This document shows, piece after piece, positions 1 to 11,204 of a DNA stretch of 64,000 nt (the stretch's first letter is position 1; each line of letters starts with the position of its first letter). Origin of the DNA: Neoceratodus forsteri (Eukaryota; Chordata; Ceratodontiformes; Ceratodontidae); assembly GCA_016271365.2 (NCBI GenBank), contig CM028129.1, forward strand, positions 1,007,141,501 through 1,007,205,500, read 5' to 3'. The position numbers were made by a program, and so were the translations under genes. The notes under the pieces are model-generated. The model worked only from the letters and a program-made list of their open reading frames with translations. It had not been told where the DNA came from and did not search any database.

Positions 1-1940
1 AAAGGGGGCAGGGTACTTATTTATGTAAAAGACTCCCTGAATGCATTGCTAGCCTCCCTCCCCCCTATCGGCTGCCCTGAAAGTGAATCAATATTCGTTA
101 GGATTACCCTTGGCCACGCCAAGCACCTAACGATAGGCTGCTTGTACAACCCTCCCAAAATAGACCCCCACGCTCTGCATGCTTTATACAAATTGCTGGC
201 AGAACACATCCCCTCCGAGATGTTAATCTAGGGGACTTTAACCTGAACTAGACAACTGACACTGAGCAGGCTCTTAATGCTACCCTCTTGGATGCCAATC
301 TGTCCCAGGTCATCATTGATACCACAAGGCATTATATCAAAACAGGGAACCACTCCACCCTAGATTGGGTACTGGCTTCCAGTCCCCTAAACATTCAAGT
401 GGCTGGCACTCTGGCGGATGCCCTGAGCGACCACTCTCCAATATTTTGCATTTGGAGGAACTGTTCACCCAAGGTTCCTCCCAGACTTCTCACAGCAAGA
501 GATTTCTCCAAATTCTCTGTAGAGGCCTTGCAGGGATACCTACACACTCTGGACTGGAGCCATAGCTGGCTTCTTCCTAACATAGATGAAGCACTGGAAT
601 ACTTCCAAAATATCTTCATCTCAGCAGCCAATCTACATGCTCCCTTAAAGGGCTTAGAGCCCAAGGTCGCTGCTACAAATGGATTATGCCTGAGCTAAAA
701 TAAATGATGCTCAAACGTGACAAGGCTTGGGCCACGTACAAGGTGTTGGACTACCCAGAAGACCAGAAAACCTATAGGTCCCTAAGAAACCAATGTAAGC
801 AAACTGCAAAGGCTGCAAAGAGGGAGTACATTAAGAAACTTCAACAGACCAACCTAATAGATCCAAGATCCTTCTGGACCCACATAAATGGCCTGTTGAA
901 GGGCAGTGGTAACCCCCCCAAGGCCTGATAGAATGCAGTGGCCAAACACTCACTGACAGCCAGGAGGCTGCCACCACCTTCAACAGGTTCTTTATTGACC
1001 TTGAAAACTACAAGAGTGGCCCCCTTCCCGCCAAATTCGAAGTGACAGGCCTCTGAGAGACAGAACCCTCAGCACCCACAATTTCATCTATGGCTTGTAC
1101 GTCCTAAGGAAGTACTCCCCCTCCTTAAGATCATTAAGGCTAAAGGCTCAGCTGGCCCAGATGGCCTTGACTCAAGATTAATCAGAGCTGCTGCCCCTGC
1201 CATAATCTTACCCATTACATGGTTCATCAATAGTTCCCTGATAGAAGGAGTAGTGCCTAACATATGGAAATGGGCAGTCGTGGTACCCATCCACAAGGGA
1301 GGCCCAAGGGAGCCCACTGGTAATTACAGGCCTGTCTCCCTCTTATGCATCCTAGCCAGACTCCAAGAGTGGCTAGTCTACTGCCAACTCCGTGACTACC
1401 TGGAAGCAAACCAGCTGCTGGTGTGCACCCAGCACAGATTTAGGCAAAGACATGGGACAGACACAGCTCTCATCAGATTCTCCACTGATATCCTTAAGGC
1501 CCTGGACAATGGCACCCCAACCAGGGCTGTATTTATTGATCTGACCAAGGCCTTTGACTTGGTGAACTACAATTTGCTGGTATCCAAACTGGGTCAACTT
1601 GGCCTTGATCAGCACTCAATAACCTGGTTAAGCAGCTACCTGTCCAACCACTCCCAACAGGTCAAGTGGAATAGTGCCACATCTGAATCACTCCCTATCA
1701 AGGGAGGAATTGCCTCAGGGAGCTCAATCCTAGGACCCTTCTGTTCTCGCTGTTCGTAAATGATCTAAATAACCACTGCGGAGGCAGCTCTGTGATGCAG
1801 TACTGTACAGATCCTTGAACAAAGCAGCAGACCTGGACTCCAACTACAGTTGGATTTCACACTCTTAGAAAACAGGCTGATACTGAATGCCAAAAAACAA
1901 AAGCCATCATGTTTGGACCACGAACGCTAGGCCCTGATAG
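1..1940 (+). mobile_element. LINE remnant A, L2/CR1-group non-LTR retrotransposon
   Basis: This is the decayed 3' two-thirds of a LINE, cut by the window edge. The order is as in APE-type LINEs. Bases 1-240 carry the end of the endonuclease (GDFNLN-type motif near 233-250, reached through a stop). Bases 288-698 carry the endonuclease tail with the signature ALSDHSP, then the linker (704-928), then reverse transcriptase (1,119-1,760). A short nucleotide match to the post-catalytic region (LNAKKTKAIMFG-like, about 1,880-1,925) ends near 1,940, where a second LINE begins. Stops and frameshifts separate every block, so it is not functional. The motifs place it in the L2/CR1 group; the exact clade is uncertain. 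Confidence 0.85.
1119..1759 (+). pseudogene. Reverse transcriptase domain of LINE A
   Basis: The frame shows the expected order of reverse-transcriptase blocks: GPDGLDSRLI near 1,158, VPIHKGGP followed by NYRPVSLL near 1,280-1,345, FIDLTKAFD (motif A, catalytic Asp kept) near 1,533-1,560, and a degenerate SGVPQGS block reading ASGSSILGP near 1,713-1,740. The frame is lost after 1,759. The place where YADD is expected (about 1,797) reads YCTD, so the catalytic pair is damaged. An enzyme of this type would copy its own RNA at a nicked target. It is inactive here. Confidence 0.85.
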
Positions 1941-1944
1941 AAGC

Positions 1945-4885
1945 CACCTGCTCCCACTTCCTTGTCTCTCCCCCGACCCAGCCAAGGAGATATCCTCCTA
2001 CTGCTCCTTTCTGGAATTGTGGAAACTAGCCCCGGTTCTTTCTTTTTCCCCTGGCCCCCTGCTCAGCTCCTAGAGGCCTTAGCAATTTCTACCTCAATGC
2101 TAGAAGTCTTCACCCTAAAATGGATCTGCTTAATGTCTGGGTCTCTTAACACTCCCCAGACCTCCTCTGTATCTCTGAATCCTGGCTCTCCTCCAGAATT
2201 CCTGACTCTAGCCTGGCTCTACCTGACGACCACCTTTTCAGGCAGGACCAGGGCAAATGAGGTGGTGGTGTTGCCCTGTATATCTGCCACAGCCTTTCCT
2301 AAACAATCACTCTCAGGGAGTCTGTACCCCCCTCACACAAGTTTCTCCTTGCAAATCTTTCATGTCCCTCTACCTTGCCCATCTTCATTATTTTTTTATG
2401 CTTCACCTAAAACCTCCCTCTCCTTATTGGTTGACTCACTCTTTGTCATCACCTCACACTTCTCCTCTGATGAACTCATCCTCCTTGGGGACTCCATATT
2501 AATTGCCTCTCCCCAGCCTCCAGGGTGACCTCTCTCAGGATTGAGACCCTTAGTTTTTTCCAGCTTATTACCCAACCCACTCAGCTTAATCCCCACTCTT
2601 CCAATCATACCCTCCTGGAATGGATTCTTTCCTCACACCCTCACTGCATCATTGCAGTAGTATTCTTCTGGGTGCCTTCAGTGACTACTGTATGATTTTC
2701 CGTATCAGTAAGGCTGGCACCCTTCCCCTTCCCGTAAGTACATCTGATCTTGGTCCTTCTGGTCACTTAACATCATTGCTCTCCTGCAACTGATTGTTCC
2801 CCCATCCTCTTCTCCCCTGATATGGATGTGGCCTTCTCCCTGTTCAATTCCAAATTTAGTTCCATCTGAGACAAGCACACACAACCTCAGAAAGCTCATG
2901 GTTAAATCTTCCCGTCACCCATGGATTACTCCTGATCTCATTGAGATATGCAAGTTCAGTGATTAAGCCTGGGCCTGGTTCAAATCATCACGCTCTCTAT
3001 CTGACCTCCTCTCTTACAGGGCACTTAGAAACATATGAATGGAGGCTGTCTGCTGTGCTAAATCCCTCTATTTTAAGGCCAACCTCTAGAACAATCCTAA
3101 TTTACCCAGCTAAATTCTGGAAGGCGATTCATTCCCTCTTTGACCCCCCCCTGCCCTGTCCACTCCCCCAGTCCTCATGATTAATGGTTCACCTGTCTCT
3201 GATCTTCCCTTTATAGCTGCTCACTTCAATGAGTTCATCAGTACTTGTGACCTCCCTCCTCTCTTCACCCCTCCTGGTTCCTTACCTTCCCCCATCTCCA
3301 CCCTCCACCCCACCCCACCCTTCCTGAGGTTTCACTTCCCCCAGTTACTACCCAGAAAACACTGCTTGCCCTCTCCTCACTCAACTTGTCTAAATCTAGC
3401 CCTTACGTCCCTGTACCCTAAACTTCTTCATCTCTCAGCTCCTATCATCACCTCCCCATTATGCATTTCCTCAACCTCTCCTTCTCCCTTTGCACTCTCC
3501 CTCTTCATAAAGGTGGTGACCCCTCCTCCTCTGACAACTTCCTTCTTCTCTCCCTCCTCTCTTCTCTCGCAAAGCTTCAAAAGAAACTTGTCTATTCCAG
3601 GCTTGTTGACTTTCTCTACTCCTCCAACTTCCTCTCCCCATTCCAGTTTGGTCCTCGGAAGCACCACTCCACTGTCTCCTCCCTGCTGCAGGTCACTGAC
3701 TATTTCCTCAGTAGAATGGATTGGGGCACATCACGGCTTCTGTTTTCATCCAGCTGGCCAAAACCTTTGATTTGGTTGCCCACCCAGTCCTCCTGGACAA
3801 GCTAAGCTCTGCTGGCCTCTCAGCACCTGCTGTTGACTGGCTCCATTCCTATCTCATGAGGTGTCAATAGTCGACACAGGTAGGAGGTGTCCTGTCACCT
3901 CCCCAACCAATTTAGGTTGGAATCCCACAGGTCTTCAGCCTGGGTCCCATCCTCTTCTCCATTTTCCTGAATGACCTCCCCTCTGTGCCAACTCGCGTAT
4001 TCCTGTGTATGCAGATGATACAGTTAGCTTCACCTCAGGCCCCTCAACTGTGACGATAGAAGGCTTGCTCCAGCAAAGACTTCCACAATGTCCTGAGCTG
4101 GTTCCAATCCCATCAGCTTCAGGTCAACACTAACAAAACAGTGTTCATGACCTCTGGCACCAGCCAGAAACTGGCCAGGCTTGCCCCCTTCCTTGTCTTC
4201 TCCAGGATGGTAACCCACTTAAAGGGGTTTCTTCAAGTATTTCGATGTGTGCCTGTCCCCCTAGGTCTGATGGAGGCTTGTCATCAAAATGGTTTCCCAA
4301 GTCTTCAACTATGTGTTAGTGGTCTGCAGCTCAGTCCTCTCTTCTTTCCTTGCTAGATTGGACACTCTCTGTAATGCCTTTTTTCGCTTTGGCACCAACT
4401 CCTTCTTGTACTCACCACAGTTCCCTCTGATTCTCCTTATCTATTCTACCTGTATCTATACATCGCCAGTCCCACTGTGCCTCCTTAATCTCCAAATACT
4501 GGTTTGGTTCCCACCCTCTCACATATCCTCACTCCTCTCATCCATTTCCTTTGCCTCATACTCCCTCTGCTCCTGTGATCCTCACATCTTCTCCCTTCCC
4601 CACCTCCAATCCTCTGCTGGGCAGTAAACCTTCTCTTATCATCTTATCTCACTCTGGAACCTGCTCCCCTCCTCTCTCCAACTCTCCCCCACCATCCTCC
4701 CTTAGGCGTCAGCTGAAACTCCTTCCCACCTACCCCTGCTCCCATCAACCCTCTACCTGGCCTTCCCTGTTGGGGCCCTTGCCACCCCATTTTTGAGCCT
4801 CAGCTTGGGTTCTACCTCTAACTTGATTCCATCATTTTTCCCAGCAACCAGAACACTGCTATTTTCAGCCTGCTTGCATCACTTT
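1945..4885 (+). mobile_element. LINE remnant B, L2-like (same family as copies C, D and E)
   Basis: A second plus-strand LINE follows A directly. Endonuclease fragments occur in about 1,980-2,900 (a conserved WLS.RIPDSSLAL-type block near 2,170-2,220, read in mixed frames). The linker reaches about 3,180. Reverse-transcriptase pieces follow: SPLPLHKGGDPSSSDNF near 3,485-3,545, then KLQKKLVYSRLVDFL. YADD is intact at the DNA level at 4,008-4,019 but lies in a broken frame. The C-terminal region extends to about 4,870. The bases are strongly C/T rich, as in the sister copies. No shared 3' tail is visible at the end, so the 3' terminus may be lost. Inactive. Confidence 0.8.
3461..4150 (+). pseudogene. 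Reverse transcriptase fragments of LINE B
   Basis: Two overlapping frames (3,177-3,770 and 3,461-3,805) must be combined to follow the enzyme, which shows at least one frameshift. KGGDPSSSDN and KLQKKLVYSRL mark the fingers region. QFGPRKHHSTVSSLLQVTD matches the FGFRKxHST block of L2-like enzymes. Motif A lies near 3,750 in another frame (LAKTFDLVAH-like). FLNDLP and VYADDT lie near 3,967-4,022. Its relatives in this window are at 5.4-6.5, 51.1-52.6 and 62.2-63.4 kb. Confidence 0.75.
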
Positions 4886-5160
4886 AAGTTTAAGTTTTTT
4901 TGTTATAGTGCACTAATTAAATTGTGACTCTAGGTGCTGTACATATTAGGGAGCTAATTCAAAAACAAATGGAATAAAATCACAGCAACGATATAAATTA
5001 ATTAAAACCAGGCAGGGGCAGATTAAGGTAAGCTGGGGTCCTAGGCCCAAGAGAGATCTGGGACCCTCTCTCGCTGAGTCCATGCCACTGTGCTGCAAAG
5101 GAACCCTGTCACAGACTGTAAGGCACCTTGGGAATCCATTTACATAAAAACCCTATCTCA
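4886..5160. other. Short stretch between LINEs; possible minus-strand L2-type tail
   Basis: No gene is visible. Read on the minus strand, about 4,890-4,950 resembles the end of an L2-type 3' tail (a TGTACAGC core followed by AT-rich sequence). The part at 5,008-5,055 has a motif (aggggcagattaagg then cctaggccc) that recurs, diverged, on the minus strand at about 13,870-13,945. It may be a short non-autonomous element end. I cannot name the family. Confidence 0.35.
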
Positions 5161-5164
5161 TGTT

Positions 5165-6508
5165 AGGGCACAGTTTGTATGTAAAGAGATATAGGCAACA
5201 TAATATGAATCAAATGTTCTACCCCCCCTCACACTCTCCTCCCTTCTAAACCCCCAACATAGCTCCTCCTCCCCTACCCTCCTCATTAACAACACCCTAG
5301 TCTCTAACCCTCTCACTGTTGCCTCCACCTTAAACAATTTCTTTATGATCCATGCCCTACCCTCTACCCTAGTCCACCCTTCCTCCCCCCTCCCATCTTC
5401 TGACCCCCCTCTCACCCCTCCACTGCACCTCCACCTACCCCTATGTCTAAGGACTTTCACTTCTCCCTGGTCACTTTCCAGGATGTGTTCTATGCCCTTA
5501 AATCCCTAAACTCATGCAAATCTAGTCCTGACGGGCTTGACCCTCTTCTTCTTCTTCAGATCTCTGCCCCTGCCATTGTCCACCCCCATCTCATCTTCTT
5601 AACCTCTCCTTCACCCTTGGCACTATCCCCTAGGCATGGAAATCAGCTAAAGTTATCCCCCTTCACAAAGGTGGTGATCGGGCTCTACCAGAAAACTACC
5701 GCACCATCTCTCTCCTCCTCGTCTTGGCCAAGCTTCAGGAATCCCTTGTACTTACCAGACTCCTTAACTTCCTGACCTCTACTAACTTTCTGTCCCCATA
5801 TTAGTCAGGATTTAGAAAAAAAAAAACATTCTACAGTCTCCTCTTTACCATAGGTAATTGATGCCATCCTCACTGGCATGAACCAAGGTCATCTTGCTTC
5901 AACCATATTTATAGACCTTGCCAAGGCATTCGACTCCATCTCTCATTCGATCCTTCCCTTTAAACTAAAACTAGCTGGCCTCTGCCTGCTAGCAGTCCAA
6001 TGCTTCCATTCTTATCTTTCAGGCCATTCCCAATGTGTTCAGATTGGGGATTCTCCCCCCCCCCAATCCTAGCAGGAGTACCCCAAGGCTCTATCCTGGG
6101 CCCCATCCTCTTTTCCATCTTCCTAAATGATCTTCCCCTAGTGTGCTCTCACTCCCACATTCACCTCTATGCTGACAACACTATCCTCTACGCTTCAGGT
6201 CCCTCAGCTTCCCAGGTTTCCTCCCTTCTACAAGCTGACTTCATTTGCATGTTAAACTGGTTCCAGGACAACCAGTTAAAAGTAAACACAAGCAAAACAG
6301 TCTCAATGAACTTCAGTACACCCCAAAACTTGCCAAGCTCCACATCACTCCTTCCTTTTCAACACTTGATGGCACTTCCTTACACATAGTCCCTGCATAC
6401 AAGTACCTAGGAGATTGGCTTGACAGCTGCTTTGACTTCACCATTTACATAAATCACATTCACTCCAAGCTCCACCCCAAATAGGGTGCACTATACAGAA
6501 ATAAAGAT
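5165..6508 (+). mobile_element. LINE remnant C, 5' part (L2-like), interrupted by an L1
   Basis: This is an L2-like LINE of the same family as B. It holds the linker and the reverse transcriptase up to the block HSKLHPK..ALYRNKD, where an L1 has inserted. The 10 bases AAATAAAGAT at 6,499-6,508 are repeated exactly at 11,205-11,214, and the LINE resumes there in the same frame. Reverse-transcriptase motifs: SSPDGLDPLLL near 5,525, FIDLAKAFDSISH near 5,908-5,945 (catalytic Asp kept), and AGVPQGSILGPILFSIFLNDLP near 6,070-6,140. The catalytic tetrad reads YADN instead of YADD near 6,169, so it is dead. Frameshifts occur at about 5,700 and 6,060. Confidence 0.85.
5878..6484 (+). pseudogene. Reverse transcriptase of LINE C with YADN active site
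   Basis: Two frames, 5,878-6,072 and 6,000-6,389, together give a contiguous palm domain. A run of C residues near 6,054-6,064 is the likely frameshift site. Downstream blocks QLKVNTSKTVSMNF and VPAYKYLGDWLDSCFDF are the usual post-catalytic blocks of L2-like enzymes (normally KTKVMxF and YLGxxLDxxLxF). The second catalytic Asp is replaced by Asn (YADN), which should abolish polymerisation. Confidence 0.8.
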
Positions 6509-6779
6509 GCTACAAGCTAGACTATTCCAGGGAGAAACAACGGTTAAACCCCAGCTGCAGATAATAAAACAAAAGCTACAGAAATTATTAAGCCAGAAAA
6601 TAGAACAAAAATTACTATATTTAAAACATAATTGCCATGAGGGGGAGCCCCCCCTGAGGAGCTAGGAATCTGGCCAGAAGACTGGGGGGGGGTCGAAAGC
6701 CCATGCCACGGTTATTAGATTGCAAGACCCTAGAGATGGTCACCTCATTCATCATCCAAAGGACATCAGGCAAGCTATG

Positions 6780-7723
6780 GTGGATTTTTATAAGTCCCTA
6801 TACTCGGACGATATCCAGCCTTCCCCTCAATAACTGAAAACATACTTGCAGAATGTCTCACTACCAAAACTGTCCCCATCTCAAGCTAAGAGTTTACTTC
6901 GACCCATCACGACCAAGGAGGTTTTGGACACACTCAAGTTAACAAAATCTCTTAAGGCTCCAGGCCCAGATGGCTATCCTGCAGAATTTTACAGGAAATT
7001 CAAACAGGCGATTATCCCAGCTCTAACCAAAGCCCTTACAGACATACAGGACGGAAACCTCCTCCACCCTCCTGGAAATATGCAGAAATAGCAGCAATCC
7101 TTAACATCAGAAAACATCACGCACATGATGCGGTTAGGCAGGTCCTGCTTATTACAGATTATGCCTCACAAAGGCAGATTCTACTAGTTCTTCTTGGACT
7201 AGATGCTGAGAAGGCTTTTGATAGTGTGTCTTGGCCTTTCTTGTGGGTCACCCTGCAGCGCTTTGCCTTCCTTGACAAGTTTATATCCCAAATTAAAGCT
7301 ATGTATTAGACACCTATTGCATACCTTAAATTGGATGGAGCACTTTCAGCGCCATTCCTTTTGTCCAGGGGCACATGACAGGGGTGTCCACTATCCCCTC
7401 TATTATTCACCCTTTACCTAGACTCCTAGTTGTGAATATACGAGCACAAATAAATGTTGAGGGTATCCCTGTGGGAGGACGTTCTTATAAAGTCACGCTC
7501 TTTGCAGATGACATCCTATTAATTCTCACCTCACCAGAATCTTCTATTCTGGCGGTATGGGAGCAACTTGAAGCTTCTGGATGCCTGGCAGGGTACAGAG
7601 TGAACAGCTCTAAAACAGAAGTTCTCAAATACTCTTTTAACCCCTCTCAGGCACTAAAGATGTGCTTCCAGTTCCATTGGAATAAAATGGAAATGCATTA
7701 CCTGGGGATTAAGATACCATCTA
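6780..7723 (+). pseudogene. L1 ORF2 reverse transcriptase, copy 1
   Basis: The L1-type block KAPGPDGYPAEFYRKFK lies near 6,957-7,005 and LLGLDAEKAFDSVSWPFL (motif A) near 7,193-7,245. The tract about 7,375-7,430 carries remnants of the RGxRQGCPLSPLLF block. LFADDILLIL, with an intact catalytic pair, is at about 7,498-7,530. SSKTEVL and HYLGIKIPSKL (7,690-7,722) are typical L1 post-catalytic motifs. Several frame changes and a stop at 7,307 show the gene is dead. The TSD of the retroposon at 7,724 begins inside KIPSKL. Confidence 0.85.
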
Positions 7724-8191
7724 AACTAAGGCCGGCCAGGGGGAGAAGGATGGAGCATCCCATGGATGGCTTTCCTTCTCTGGGGTAGTGGGTGGGGAAG
7801 TGTGTCCAACATGCTGAGGACTCCTGGCGTAGGCCGGGAGACACTCACGCTACCAGCGTTCGTCATACAGGGAGGTGGGGTGGATGCTAGCGTCATTGCA
7901 CTTCCCCGCCTCCAAAGAGAACACAGGAAAAAGAGCAGGCGGGGTAGGCTCCACTGTCTACATGAAGCCCTCCTTGGGGCTTCGATTAGCCACCACCGCT
8001 GCAGTCCCCCAACCAGTCATTAGTCCCGTGGCATGGATTGGGGACTGTTGCCATGGCCCGGCCCTCCAGGAGGTAAGCCGGGGGTAACTCGGGGACAAGG
8101 CAGCAATAGATGGCGGTGGTGGCCCCGGGGACCATGACCAGGGCAGATGATGACAGTAGACCTGCTAGGAAAAAACAGAATAAAAAAAAAA
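7724..8191 (+). mobile_element. GC-rich poly(A) retroposon (possible SINE) inserted in L1 copy 1
   Basis: A GC-rich 468-bp block ends in an A-rich tail (about 8,167-8,193). It is flanked by a 17-bp imperfect direct repeat, AAGATACCATCTAAACT at 7,707-7,723 and AAGATACCTTCCAAACT at 8,192-8,208, with 15 of 17 bases equal. The L1 frame resumes after the second copy (KIPSKLIHLELVNLE). Poly(A) plus a long TSD is the hallmark of target-primed reverse transcription by L1. I see no clear tRNA A/B boxes and no coding motif, so the source RNA is unknown: a SINE or a processed non-coding transcript. Short open frames here look non-coding. Confidence 0.75.
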
Positions 8192-8251
8192 AAGATACCT
8201 TCCAAACTGATACATCTGGAGCTGGTGAATTTAGAACCCCTCACCCAACAG

Positions 8252-9423
8252 CGCCTGTGGCTCTTTTGTGGGCTGTCTGGTACAGTCCTTAAATGGTTCC
8301 ATTCATGCCTCATGGACAGGTTTCAGAGAGTTACCACTGGAATTTATTCCTCTGGTGCTCAATCCCTACTTTCTGGCCCCCATGTTGTTTGCAGTGTACA
8401 TGCAGCCATTGGGAGATATCATCAGGTGATACAGTCTGAGTTTTCATTGCTATGCAGATGATACTCAGCTGTATATGTCCTTTCTGCCCGGACAGAATGA
8501 TGCACTCTCCATGCTAAATAACTGCCTTACTGAGATCAGAACCTGGATCAGCTCCAGCTGGCTGAAACTGAATCCAGACAAGACTGAAGTGCTGGTAGTG
8601 GACCTAGGTCATCTGGGGGTGGGTTTGGGGGCTGGACAACCATCAGGCTTGTTACTTGGTGGTATACCGCTCACTACTTCAGACTGGGTGCGTAACCTGG
8701 GCGTTATTTTTGATGATGGTCTGGCTCTAAAATCTCAGGTGTCAGCTGTCATCAAATCCTCTTTTTGCCATCTGAGGAATATCGCCTGGGTGAAACACCT
8801 GGTTCCCCCGATGATCTTTCAACATTGGTCCATGCCTTTGTCACTTCCCGTCTTGATTACTGCAATTCCCTCTACCTAGGGCTACCAGGGGTTGATATCC
8901 GTCACTTGCAGCTGGTGCAGAACGTGGCAGCTAGGCTTTTGACTGGGGCCTCTAGAACCAGTCATATTACGCCTGTTCTCCGTGAGCTGCACTGGCTGCC
9001 TGTTAAGTGGTGGATCACCTTTAAGGTTGACTTGCTAACCTTTAAAGCCCTACACGATCAGGGACCCGGTTACCTGCAAGATCTCCTGGTTCTCTACTGC
9101 CCCCTCTGTCCTCTCCGATCCGCCAGCGAGGGATTGCTGGAGATTCCAAGGGTACAATTGAAGACATCTGTTCTCATGCCTTCTCTTTTTCAGCTCCAAC
9201 CCTGTGAAATTCTCTACCTCGTCGGTTAAGAGAATGCTCAACCGTTGGTAGATTTAAAACTGAGTTAAAAACGTATTTATTTAATTTAGCCTTCCCTAAA
9301 TAAGGATGATCTGTTTTTATTGTTTCTGTTTTTAATCTTATTATATTTGATGTAATTGGTTTTATGTACAGCGCCTTGGTTCTGAAAGGTGCTATAAAAA
9401 TAAAGATGATTTGATTTGATTTG
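8252..9423 (+). mobile_element. L2 LINE (Maui-like), 5'-truncated, inserted in L1 copy 1
   Basis: The 3' half of an L2 element is flanked by AACAG (8,247-8,251 and 9,424-9,428); the L1 frame joins exactly across it (..EPLTQQ then ITTDLSHW..). It keeps the L2 palm and thumb, including an in-frame YADD near 8,451-8,462, NPDKTEVL, RLDYCNSLYLGLPG and HITPVLRELHWLPV, all characteristic of vertebrate L2. The 3' tail is the classic one: a TACAGCGCC core near 9,366, a GGTGCTAT..AATAAAGAT segment, then a (TTTGA)n run ending at 9,423. Confidence 0.93.
8280..9229 (+). pseudogene. L2 reverse transcriptase C-terminal half
   Basis: Three overlapping frames (8,147-8,461, 8,475-8,879 and 8,765-9,229) cover the palm to C-terminus; the joins are frameshifts near 8,460 and 8,780. 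Motifs in order: VLKWFHSCLMDRFQRV (end of motif B region), YADDTQLYM, SSSWLKLNPDKTEVLVV, NLGVIFD, RLDYCNSLYLGLPG, LQLVQNVAARLLTG, ITPVLRELHWLPV and LLTFKALHDQGPGYL. The closest relative in the window is the minus-strand copy at 39.6-42.6 kb. Confidence 0.88.
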
Positions 9424-10800
9424 AACAGATCACCACTGATCTATCCCACTGGATGCAACTACCCCTAGGACTATTAAGTCGAATTGAAACTATACAGCAA
9501 AACATACTTCCCCCTCCTTCTCTTCTTCATGCAGACACTACACATTTTCCCCTCAAACACATATTTCTGAGCCTGGGAAAGTTAATTTCTAGGTTTATTT
9601 GGGGTGGTAACCAGCCACGAATAAAGTACACCTCACTGCAACTATCCAGGGCCCAAGGGGGGCTCAACCTACCAAACATGAAAAGATATGCACAGGGGAC
9701 CCACGTTCACACTGCCTTATATCACATAGCAACTGAATACCGGGCTCATTAGAAAGACATTGAGGCCACCCTTAATGGGCTAACAGATCTCACACCATAC
9801 TCCCTTGGGAACCCCCTGGCATGCCTTCCCTTGAGACGTTTTCCTAATTTCACAGCTGAATTTTTCAGACAATGGGTTCAGATACTACACCATCTTATCC
9901 CCCTGTCTGAAAGGATCCATCTTCGAGCCTTAGCATACGATACCACCTCATACTCCCTCAATTGGCCGCCTCCTTCCGGGCATGGGACCATATCACCTCC
10001 GCTTCACGTTCCAAATAGTAGAACCCCTAGGCATACACTTCTTCACTTACCTACAGGCCACCTACAAGCTTCCCTCAGATTAATACCCATTGTATCTTAC
10101 TCAGAAAAACTCACTCCTCCCATACGAGGAGACTTTGTCTAAGATTGCAGAATCCCCTTCAATCTTGATAAAAATGCTTATCTTTCATCTAAGAGGGAAT
10201 ACCCAGGACCATATCATCAGTGACCTATATCAAGCATTACAAGCATACTCTCCTGATAACTTAGACCATGTCACAATTAAATGGTCCAAGGAGTTGGGTG
10301 GAGAGCTGGATAAAGAATTGTGGCAACTATCCACCCTCCCCTCCTCCAAAATCTCTTCCACTATGTATTGGAGAGAATATGCTTGGAAGTCCAGTGTCAA
10401 TTACTTTTGAACCCCAGACATCACTGCCAAATTCATGGGACATGAACATGGTGGGTGCTGGAGGGGATGTGGACAGATGTGGGTGGGTATTGAGCACATA
10501 ATATAGTCCTGCCCGCACCTACAAAGGTACTGGCAAGAAGTGACAGCAAAACTGATAAGAGACATTCGAAACCCCTGAATTGCTCATGCCTACCTTCATT
10601 CTTATAGCAGTTTCCCTAACCGGGCTCAAAATTAGCACGGTATTATATAGGCTTATAGCACTCTTAATACTAATAGCAAAGAAGGTAATTACCAAACTTT
10701 GGCTTTCACACACACACCCTATTAAAGAGACCTGGAGAAAATTGACTTATGAAGTATACAATCTGGAATGGATTTCGGCCATATTAAAAACTTAGACTAC
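9424..10800 (+). pseudogene. L1 ORF2 C-terminal domain, copy 1
   Basis: The segment begins with ITTDLSHWMQLPLGLLSRIE and then LPPPSLLHADTTHFPL, the conserved post-reverse-transcriptase region of L1 ORF2, followed by FIWGGNQPRIKYTSLQL and GGLNLPNMKRYAQGTH (about 9,595-9,690). Frames 9,453-9,752, 9,831-10,142 and 10,090-10,410 give consecutive parts separated by stops and frameshifts. The Cys-rich motif expected near the end is hard to follow (a CGWVLS..HIIWSC-like region near 10,480-10,510). Confidence 0.8.
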
Positions 10801-11204
10801 AACCTTTGATAACAGGTGGAGTAAATGGACTCAATATCAATTAGACCATTATCCAGATTTTGTACCATAAAGAGGAGTAGAATGAGGGCGTTTTATATGG
10901 GACTTCCCCCTTTTATAGCGCTGGGAGTGGGGGACACGTCCACCCATTTATTTCATCTATTTTACTACCTCTTTGCTTCTTTTTTTCGGCTCCTATTTCT
11001 CGTCTCCTCCTTTTTCTTTCAACACCTTAATGTTTACTATCAAACGTTCATGAGGAAAATATTGTTTTATTGAATATTTAACTGTGGCAATGATTTTTAT
11101 TTCCATGACATCTGTATGCCATCAAATGTACCTGGAAAAAGTATACTGTAATTTGTATTACTTTATATACAAAATAAAAACTTTTACAATTAAAAAAAGA
11201 AAAT

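Larger units (their letters stand above)
6509..11204 (+). mobile_element. L1-type LINE, copy 1, inserted in LINE C
   Basis: A 5'-truncated L1 ORF2 remnant, flanked by the perfect 10-bp duplication AAATAAAGAT (6,499-6,508 and 11,205-11,214). Its reading order continues across two later insertions: a GC-rich poly(A) retroposon (7,724-8,191) and an L2 (8,252-9,423). The L1 pieces are 6,509-7,723 (linker and reverse transcriptase), 8,192-8,251 (the block after KIPSKL) and 9,424-11,204 (C-terminal domain and 3' end). An AATAAA signal lies near 11,172, followed by A-rich sequence. Own length without insertions is about 3.06 kb. Confidence 0.9.
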
